A stretch of DNA of 64,000 nt from positions 266,176,131 through 266,240,130 of the forward strand of contig CM041779.1 in assembly GCA_023374045.1 (NCBI GenBank), in the 5' to 3' direction. The notes under the pieces are model-generated. The model did no database searches and was not told the DNA's origin. It worked only from the letters and a program-made list of their open reading frames with translations. Below, piece after piece: positions 55,246-64,000 of this stretch. The stretch comes from Limonium bicolor (taxonomy: Eukaryota > Streptophyta > Magnoliopsida > Caryophyllales > Plumbaginaceae). Made by a program: the position numbers and the translations under genes. Within the stretch, counting starts at the first letter, position 1. Each line of letters opens with the position of its first letter.

Positions 55246-55625
55246 TGATACAGATTACCTCGAAGATGGACGAGAAGAGCCGCAGTTAAACCAACGGGCT
55301 AGAGAAATCAAGAACTTTCAACACAGAGTAGTAGACAGTATACAGTGAAGACAAGGAAACCTTTCAAGGACGTGAATACTAAGGATAGAAACATGGAAAC
55401 CCATTATGGACGAATAATATGTAGAATCCTCATAAGGATCGAGCAAATTCTTGCAATCTAGAGGAAACCTATCGGTGGATGTGAACATAAACGTGTGACT
55501 ACGCAATGATGAGAGACAAAGCTAATTTACTAGCAGATACCTTAAGCAAGGAACAATGGACTTGGAATGTACCACTCACATGATAATTCGCTCATCTTAT
55601 CTGTTGGACTCACTAGATATTAGCT

Positions 55626-55682
55626 GCTGAGAGTTTACACCTCTGCACTCTGTAGGACTGAGTGTTTTGGTATTGCACTTGG
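55626..55682 (+). repeat. conserved internal block D, LARD-2 copy
   Basis: gagtttacacctctgcactc then gactgagtgttttggtattg. Corresponds to 14083-14140. Confidence 0.65.
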
Positions 55683-56221
55683 GCAGTTATTAATCTAGTG
55701 AGAATACTGGAAGATGTAATGGATATCAACACGAGTGTTTATCAAAGAACTAAAACAGTGTGTTACTCCGAAACAAAACCACTTGGAGACACGGATGACA
55801 AGCTTTATATTCGTGGACATGTAGGCTGGTACGTCTTAGTATCACAAAGACAAGTGCAAAGAGCACTGAGTACTAACAATAGCCAATGTCATATTACACC
55901 TCAAGCTGAATATTAGTGAGAGAAGACACACGCATGTATGCTAGTGATCCAAACGAGGGGATACACAGCAATGAAAAGAGGCAAACTGAGCCTATGTTCA
56001 TGGGTCTGCACCTCAATACGGAGCGAGTGGGCCCATTAGAACGAATTCGGGAGAGAGCACAAATAGATCAGTGCCTCACCCTTTATGTATTGTGGAGCCC
56101 GGAAGGGCTAGAGTCATACCCGTTTCTCTGATATGAGGATAATCCACGAGTTGGAGAACTCTATGAGAGCCAAGTATCCAGCGCTCCTTATAGAGTGGCT
56201 GTTGCATACTTGTGGGGGTTC

Positions 56222-56252
56222 GTGGGCGTAACCCTTTTTAGGGGGGGTAGAG
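56222..56252 (+). promoter_or_regulatory. internal polypurine-tract-like motif in LARD-2
   Basis: gtgggcgtaacccttttta followed by gggggggtagagcc, matching 14576-14610. It lies about 570 bp upstream of the terminal tract. Confidence 0.55.
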
Positions 56253-56811
56253 CCTCTTGGCTGTGCACGTGTGTGCACTAAGTTTTGTTGTTTCGTATGC
56301 ATGACATACAGTGAATTGGTGGTATGCGGGGCATACGATGTTTTGTTGGTTATGTTTGGTACGCAGGGCGTACGTTGTTGGTCTGTTTGTGTGTGATGTG
56401 CACTTGTATGTATGTATCTAATGAGATACTTGCTTGAATGTAGTATTTACACCCATGTGTGTAATACCTTCTTATAATACTTGTGATATATATAGTTATA
56501 TTACTTTGTAGAATGATTACATATGGTATCGCCTAGATACAAAATGAATCATTAGATATGGAATGTGGAAGGATGGTATGTTATGGACACCTCGGGGAGG
56601 TTGTCAGGGTTTGTAGAATTGATTGGAAATAATGGTGCGGATGGATCACCAATATCCATATATGATTGAACTAATGCCACAAAGTGATGGCTATGTGCTG
56701 TATAAGCACAATACGATGTGTGTAAATGATATATCACATAGATATACATTATGAGTTATATGGGTAGTTATTAAAACACCTTTTGGATGAAGCGACTTCG
56801 GGATGAAGTCT

Positions 56812-56827
56812 TTTTAAGGGGGTAGAT
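56812..56827 (+). promoter_or_regulatory. LARD-2 polypurine tract
   Basis: tttttaagggggtagat directly before the right LTR (tgaaatatcttt), preceded by gggatgaagtc, which resembles the LARD-1 and Tekay-like tracts. Confidence 0.78.
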
Positions 56828-59800
56828 TGAAATATCTTTAACTAATAAAACATGGATTAAACATCTAATCACATTAATTAACATGCCTTAAAAGTCAATT
56901 GAGAACAATGATGGTCAACACAAAGCAAGATAGTGCACCCTTTGACTGTTTAGGGTAAATACATACCCAAATGAACTTCTTAGGACCTAAAATTTTGTCC
57001 TAAGCATATTAACACATAACTAAACATACTAAAATCGTTGGAAAACACTCCAACACAAATAACAAGCATTTACATTCTTCAAGGTCAAGTAGGGCAAAAA
57101 TGTGCTCTAAGAAACCTTAAAGGTCATATGACCTCTATTTGATATAAAATTGGGTTACTAAGATCAATTATCATCTAAGGAACACAAAAAAAATGTTCTC
57201 AAAGAAAACTAAGCTCAGAAACATGCCTTAAAAGTCAATTGAGAACAACGATGGTCAACACAAAGCAAGATAGTGCACCCTTTGACTGTTTAGGGTAAAT
57301 ACATACCTAAATGAACTTCTTAGGATCTAAAATTTTGTCCTAAGCATATTAACACATAACTAAACATACTACAATTATTGGACAACACTCCAACACAAAG
57401 AACAAGCATTTACATGCTTCAAGGTCAAGTAGAGCAAAAATGTGCTCTAAGAAACCTTAAAGGTCATATGACCTCTATTTGATATAAAAATGGGTTCCTA
57501 ATATCAATTATCATCTAAGGAACACAACAAAACTGTTCTTAAAGAAAACTAAGCTCAGAAACACCTTGTGACACAAAATGTGCGCTAAAACACCTTAAAG
57601 CACGTTTTTGTGTATGAGCTCTAAGATATTGACTTTTTGTCACTTTAAAGACTAGATTACATTCTTTATATCATTAATGTGACATGATAGACTATATTAT
57701 AAATTCTAAATCAAAGTTTAAAAATAAAATCAAAATGGGTGATTTTGGGTGAATAGTACCCAAAAATAACATTTAATTACTTAACTTAAACCATGGTCAA
57801 ATGTCATCCATTGACCAAGCCTACCATTGCCGCCCACCCTTGCTGTCATTCTTACCCATTAGCAACATAAATATCTAGCCAATCTAATGAATCATCATTT
57901 TCTATTTCATAAAGTAACATTAATTAACATAAAAAGCAAAACTAGCTTTCTTACCTCATTTGCCTTTTTCCCAGCCGACTTCAAGCATCTTCATCCTCTC
58001 TTTTGCTTCTCAAAAACCGTAGGAACACATCAAATTCAGAATAGAACACCAATTGACATAGGTAAGCTTATTAAGCCATTTTATGTTCATTCTCTTCACT
58101 TTTCTTTCCTCTTTCCATGGAGCTAAGCATCAACCATTTCCATCCATGGTTCTAGGTTGTTTTGGTGGTTAAAAGAAGGGTAATTCTCAGCTGTAACAAG
58201 GGAAGAAGGAGGAGAATTCTAATCTTGTTCTTAAGGTATAAAAATGTGCTTTAAGCACTTATATCTTGTTTCCTTTATTACCGGTTGTAAAAACTGTTCC
58301 CTTAGGCTTATTATCTTCTTCTTAACATACTTATTCAGTTGGTATATCAAGAGCTTCAAGGAATAGCCAAATCCATGCCAAAAACACCATATTTGGCATT
58401 TTAATCAAGGTGAAAATTAGCCATCTTCTTAGCTGATTTATTCCGGTTTTAAAGCTTGATTTAGGATACCTTTTGATGCTCTTGTTCTTCTGTAAAAACA
58501 GGCTGAAGAACACCTTTGCTTGCCTTGTTATTCTAAGGTAAATTTTACCTTGGAAATATACATTAAACACTTCTTATGGTTAGCTCTTGTTTGGAGACTA
58601 ATCATGCCTTAATTGTTGTTTGAAAACATGTAAACTAAGCTGTGGAAAAATTGTTCCTAAGCAGCCGTGGCCAAACAAGGCTTAAACTTGGCAAAAATAA
58701 GGTAAATCACTTAAACCTTCACTTGGTATATTAATAGTGTTTATACATATGTGTATGTATATGCCGTGAGCGAATATGGTTATTAAGGTCTTATTTTGAC
58801 CTTAGGTGATTAAGGAATGGTTTAGTAAATTTATATAAGTAACTAACATAATTGTCAAATTTAAGACATTATGTGGAAAATTGGTAAATATGGAAAACAT
58901 ATGGGAGAGGCCGAGAGTTTAAAGTATTTTTGAGCATTTATATGTAATTTAATTTATAAGCTAATGTTTGTAATAAGGCCATGTACTTTAGGCCATTTTA
59001 TTTATGTATTTATAAGGTTTTAATTAAGTTTAGGTAATATATAGGTATTACCGCATATTATAGGGGTATAAACCATAATTAAATTAAATTTGGGGGCAAT
59101 ATAATATTAAAGCCGAAAGTTTGAGGTTAAAAGCATTTAAAATAAAAATGATAAGATTTTATAAGTTAAGGGTGTAAAATGGTATTATAAACACCCATGG
59201 GCTATTAGGAACTCTTAGGAATTTATTTGATTGATTTTGGAATTTAAAATAAACTATATATGTATAATATATATTATGTCATTATGACACTTTGGAATAG
59301 TAGATGGGGTGGAAATGTAAAATACCAAAATTATATGGTTAGTAAGAGTAATTATAACCCTGGGGTAAAATTTGGCGATTTTTAGAATTATATAAGAGTA
59401 TTTAATAAGATATATGTATAATATATAGTTTTAATGATACTATAAAACTATATGTTATAAGTTGGGCCAAATGGCAATTATAGAAACTTGGTGGGTTAGA
59501 AAAAAAATATAGAACAGCTTGGGTCTGTTCGTAATTCTTAATAATAATAACCATAGGTTATATTAATATTAAGGTTTAAAATGTTTAATATATGATATAT
59601 ATAACATAACATTATATATGTGGTCAAATTATAAATTTGGAAAGTTAAAGGGGTTGGAAATTAATTAATAAACAGACATGGTCTGTTCGGTAATTTTACA
59701 AAATAAAACCATATGTTATACCATTTTATAAGTTAAAAATGTGATATTATATGATATATAACATGGTATAAATAAAGGGGTGATTTGTAAATAAGAAAAA

Positions 59801-62146
59801 CTATGGGATATGGAAAGAATAAGGTTTTGATATGGTGCCCATGCGGCAATATAAATAGTTTTGTATAAAAACTATAGGTTATAAGTTTAAAGGAAATAAA
59901 AATATCATATTAATGATATTAGTATATGGTATAACATTACATAATGTTATGTGGTCAAAATTAAATTAAAGAAAAGTTTAGTGCTGTACCGAATTAATAA
60001 GAGTTGGGAAATGAAATTTTAGACTATAGTCTATAATGTTATAAATGTTATAACAATTATATGGGTTAATGGTTTTAAATGGAATTAATACAAGTAAGGA
60101 TATTCACATTAAATAATGTGACAAACTATAAATAAATAAGATTTATAAACTAAGGTATATATTGAATAAACCTTGGGAGTTGTAATTATACAACATAAAT
60201 TGTTACATAATACTAGGATAATAATCTTAATATAAGTTGTATAATATAATACAACTAATGGGAATAATCATCTAATATAAGATGATAAAATGTAACATAT
60301 AATATAAGAGTTTTATAACTCATGAAACTTACCTATATGGTAAATATATACATATGCGAGAATAATGTATATAAGGATGGACATATGTTATGGTTAGAAA
60401 CCATATAATATAATGGGGAGATTATTACATGGAAATAGTTTATAAACTATATGTTATAAGTTTTTGAATGGAAATATAATTTACTAAAGATAATGGATTA
60501 TATAATACAATGTATTATAATGGATGGTGGAAAAATAATACAATATATAAATAATGCATGCATACATGCAACTATAGGTTATATACCTGAATTAAATGAT
60601 GGATAAGATTAAAGAAATATAACGAATTAAACTTAACAGTCGAAACATTTCGACATACGAGTTTTAGTAACAAAGCCGACCGGTTTAGAGAAACCCGTAA
60701 GATTAACTGTGTAGAAATCCGGGGATGAACGTCAGGGTACTTGTTATTCGGAAATACCGGAGTAGTTAGTCATGGAGACTGACTTATAGTTTTATTACCG
60801 TTTAGATCATACTTCTGACGAAGGCGCTTGACGAGCTAGTGGTCTACATTGTGCATCCTTGGTCTAAGGTGTACGGTATGTAAAGGGGTTTGATCCGAGT
60901 TGTCCTAAGGAATTCCTTGGGCTCGGATTTGGTTGATATAACTTGTGTTATGTGTGTGGTACGTGTATATGAGATATGATTACTACATTAATTACTTATG
61001 CACAAGCGTCCTACGGGACTAACACTACGTCGACTATAGAATCGACTTATATAAACATACATAGCGTTTAATGTGATGACATGACGGTTACTTGATATAA
61101 TAATTAGTATAATATTAAGTATATGGTAACCTAAGTAAAACACTTAGGAACGAGTCACGACATTGTCGGTCTCTAGAGCATGGATCTCGAACATGAATTC
61201 AACCTAGATTACTTCTAGGTATGCGTGAGACCCATTGGGCAGCTAATTAATAAATTATATTCTCCATAAGGCTAAGAGCATATCTTAAACATTATGAGAG
61301 AGGATGGTGTGAGTTGAGGTGAGGAATCCAGTGTAGTTTACGAACTACCTGGTTGCGCATTTGTGATCACTGAGGGGTTCCCGATCGGGTTCCGCTCCAG
61401 GTTTATACCCAACGAGCCCTATTTGGATCATGGGTCAGGTGGCTACGGCCTTTATATGGGCGCCTTACGAGGCAAAGTGAATAGTCAGGGGCCTCCGGAC
61501 CTCTGGCGAAATGAGCACCTTTATGTGTACGGGAGGACTACTGTCCATGGTGAGATTATCGGGTTGTCCTAACATGACGCCCAACTGGTATTTAATTAGC
61601 ATGGTTTGGATGGGGCCTTAAAGGCTAAATTAAATTAACAAAGGATGGTGTTTGCTACAGCGTTTATTCAGTATTATTATTCGATATGTTTGGTATACAA
61701 TTGTTGTTTGTAATGTTTAATGAATGTTTGGATTGGATGGATGGTTAAGTATTTATAACTGTTTGGATGGATGATTATGTATTCTATGCATGTTTATTAC
61801 AGTATTGATTATAACTGTAAAATGGCAAAGCATGAAACCAATCTAATAATAAGATGGTTAAAATAACTAAGTGACCAATAGGGTCCAGGCCCGGCATACT
61901 CAGCGTTTATCGCTGAGACTACACTCATTGTGCAGGTTGTTGATTATCGCCGAAGCCGAAGAGCGGGATCAGGGTAGTTAGAGTTTATTTTAATTACCGC
62001 ACATGGAGTTTATTTGTATAATGATGTCAGACTGGGAATTGTATTATGGTACATTTATGTATATTCGGGATTGGGTAGACGCTCACTTGTCGACGTTTAT
62101 GGTGTATGGACTTTGTATGATGTATAGGAGTTATCTCGTTATCACA
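56828..62146 (+). repeat. LARD-2 right LTR, truncated at its 3' end
   Basis: Matches the left LTR up to ...gttatcaca (left 53979), then another element begins, so the last 181 bp of the LTR are missing from the window. It has no solo LTR insertion. It contains a tandem duplication near its start (56881-57560). Confidence 0.82.
56881..57570 (+). repeat. 340-bp tandem duplication in the LARD-2 right LTR
   Basis: acatgccttaaaagtcaatt begins both units (56881 and 57221). The left LTR has the segment once (about 47350-47700). The units have diverged slightly, for example tcgttgg versus ttattgg. Confidence 0.8.
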
Positions 62147-62147
62147 G

Positions 62148-64000
62148 TGTGAGCCTCGATTTTAAACCCTATCCTATGTGGATTAAGTTGACTAGGATCT
62201 AATCGGGTTTTAGGTCCACTTATAACCTAAGATTAATAACTATGTCATATAACAATAATTATCAAAACCTAAGCTAGCTCATTGGAACCTATTATGAGTC
62301 GCCTCCTAATTTTAACCTAGATCAAATTAGGAAAGGAGAGTTCGGGTTCGGGGGCATGATATTCGACTTAATTAGGGTTCAAATTACTTTCATTACCCTT
62401 AGAAGTCGTTTTTCCTCTACTTAGTTTAATTACGGCTTATTACGAGTCGTTTTAACCTAAGTGCGCGAGCTTCTGTTTTTTTTTATTTTTTGGCATTTTT
62501 TGACAGAAAATTAAAATAAAATTAAAGATTCCTAAACTAGGGTTTCGGAGGCAGAATTAGGTCAAATTTTGTTTCCGTCCGTGGCTACGGACCTAATGTT
62601 CGAACCCACGGACCCTAGTTAACCTATGTGAACATAAAAGTCGAATTAAACAGAAAACACAATTTTGCAAGGTCCGGGGCCACGGACAGGATGTCCGTGG
62701 GCCCATACATTATTTTAGAAAACCTAAATTTTGAAAATTTTGAAATACCACCACCGTCCGGGGGCATCCGGGACCCCGGACATAGCGTCTGTGGGTGCGG
62801 ACCGCCCTCGGACGGCGGCGTTTGGGATGTTCTCGACGGTGTTTTGAGCTCAAATTTTATGGGTGTGTAGCCTGAGAGATTTTAAACACGTTAGTAACTG
62901 AAAGAACTCAATTTGACATCAAAATCAATACGAAACTTAGCAAACAAGTAACAAGGCAGTAGCTAAAACAATTAGCAATACAGAAACGAAAAAGAGTTAG
63001 TTTAAGCCCAAATTTTGAGGCAAGACTGATAATGTCGTGGAGAGTTAGGAAAGTGGGATTTCTACCTGTTTTACCTTCGGATTCACAACGATTCTTCACA
63101 CCGGGATTCGTAGAGTGCTCCGTTTGTGGCAGACCCGAAGGATTTTCGAACCGAGCTTCTGGTGGTTGGTTGTTATTGCTGTTCTTCACCTTTTGGTGGT
63201 GTTTTTGTGGGGTTTTGATGATTATTGGTGCGTTGGGGATTGGAAAACGTATTTAGATGATGATTTCGGGGGATTTTCGGTATGATTCGGGTGGCCGGGT
63301 GTTGGAAAACGTGAGAGAGAGAGGGGGCTGTGTTTTCTGACTCCCTAGGGTTCTTGAGCATATGAGATTCTGATTTTATAAAAAAGAACCTATCCTTTAT
63401 ATAGACTTTCTTAAAGATAAAGAAAATCTATTAAAAGTAAGATTTTTTAATATTTTAATTAAGTGACTACCCAAAGGAATTTTGTTGTGAAATTTTAACC
63501 ACGTGTCAAGGATGGAAATTATGAATTTTCTGAGGTGGAATCGGATTTTTTAAATGTTGGAATATTTTTAAATTGAATTTCTCGTCAGATTCAGTCAGAA
63601 ATTGCTAGAAAGTTATTGGAAACTCGAAAAATCAAAATTCCAACGCCATTATGCTTAAAATGTCATCCTCTATCATGGGTTAAAATATCAAAACATTTCG
63701 AGCTGATTTGGGCATCCTTTGGAGGAGAGAGAAAGCTTATAGGAGGTCTTAGGAGCCTTAAAAATTACCAAAACGCCCCTGACAATGACGGAGCTGCTCC
63801 CCATGCCCTGGAATGCGCCGATCGAGCCGGGATCTCTCGCTACTTGACTGAAATGCCTCTCATAACACCAAAACCTCATAGACCCCAACCAGGGGGGTCA
63901 AAATTTTGGGCATAACAGATTGCCCCCGTCAACTAGACTTTATAATGGATGTGAAAAGTCTGGTTGATGCTTGAGTGATGCCCCGAAATTTTGGATCCCA
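62148..64000 (+). mobile_element. 5' part of another LTR element, truncated by the window edge
   Basis: Starts tgtgagcctcg exactly where the LARD-2 LTR breaks off, so it is read as a nested insertion with a TG start. No coding motif appears in 1.85 kb. It has GC-rich inverted repeats: ccacggaca-gga-tgtccgtgg (62680-62700) and gtccgggg...ccccggac (62757-62781). The clade and the LTR end lie outside the window. The far end (agattgcccccgtcaac at about 63919) looks like more LTR. Confidence 0.5.
62575..62820 (+). repeat. cggac/gtccg inverted-repeat cluster in the last LTR
   Basis: Perfect 9-bp arms at 62680-62700 and perfect 8-bp arms at 62757-62781, with further unpaired cggac and gtccg blocks at about 62577-62610 and 62790-62820. 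Confidence 0.7.

Larger units (their letters stand above)
54161..56827 (+). other. LARD-2 internal domain, non-coding
   Basis: No retroelement protein motif and only short open frames. Ordered blocks shared with LARD-1: primer-site hairpin (54161-54195), palindrome (54356-54375), block C (55027-55245), block D (55626-55682) and polypurine-like motif (56222-56252). Confidence 0.75.
47289..62146 (+). mobile_element. LARD-2: second giant non-coding LTR retrotransposon, disrupted twice
   Basis: Left LTR 47289-54160 (about 5.2 kb without a nested solo LTR), internal domain 54161-56827, right LTR from 56828 to a break at about 62146, where another LTR element begins. The LTR starts tgaaatacccc and ends ggagttaca. 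The primer site is a variant initiator-Met type. The internal 2667 bp code for nothing but share ordered blocks with LARD-1. The LTR body is unlike that of LARD-1 except for the ends and a promoter-like block. The right TSD is not visible. Confidence 0.8.

Overview
The window is nuclear DNA of a flowering plant, probably one with a large, repeat-rich genome. The evidence is long LTR retrotransposons nested in each other, plant-type L1 LINE relics with a DUF4283-like ORF1, tRNA-derived SINE heads, and Ty3/gypsy elements of recognisable plant clades (Tekay-like chromovirus, Athila/Tat-like, Tat/Ogre-like LTRs). The species cannot be read from the sequence. I see no intact host protein gene, no tRNA or rRNA gene and no prokaryotic feature.

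Layout. 162-2294: LINE remnant flanked by a 13-bp near-perfect target-site duplication, with an ORF1 fragment and a poly-A tail. 2340-4017 (minus): 3' end of a LINE ORF2 (zinc-binding plus RNase H), tandemly duplicated. 4018-4800: truncated Tat/Ogre-like LTR. 4801-5060: two SINE heads. 5061-6453 and 28798-29580: two halves of an unidentified non-repetitive segment, split by a 22-kb insertion. 6459-28792: a giant non-coding LTR element (LARD-1, LTR about 4.9 kb, internal 4.6 kb, TSD gtaca). Its right LTR is interrupted at 17535-25490 by a non-autonomous Athila/Tat-like element in reverse orientation (TSD gcatt) that carries one intact 835-aa gag-protease ORF. 29581-35320: Tat/Ogre-like LTR material with several minisatellites. 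35321-44345: a complete 9.0-kb Tekay-like element (2.2-kb LTRs, TSD gcata, gag-pol broken by four frame changes). 44351-47288: the rest of the Tat-like LTR into which it inserted. 47289-62146: a second non-coding giant element (LARD-2, LTR about 5.2 kb, internal 2.7 kb). A 1.66-kb solo LTR (TSD gaaaa) sits in its left LTR. A further LTR element starts at about 62148, inside its right LTR, and runs off the window.

How the parts work together. The Tekay-like copy supplies every domain class (gag, protease, RT, RNase H, integrase, C-terminal chromodomain-like tail) but is frameshifted. LARD-1 and LARD-2 code for nothing, yet carry the same kind of primer binding site (initiator-Met tRNA), polypurine tract and terminal bases. 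The simplest reading is that they are copied in trans by a Tekay-like partner. Their internal domains have diverged but keep five short blocks in the same order. One block is a perfect 20-bp palindrome with a compensatory base-pair change between the two elements, which suggests a selected RNA structure or palindromic signal. I consider this the best candidate for an undescribed functional element here. A second theme is that LTRs of apparently unrelated families each contain clusters of short GC-rich inverted repeats in otherwise AT-rich sequence.
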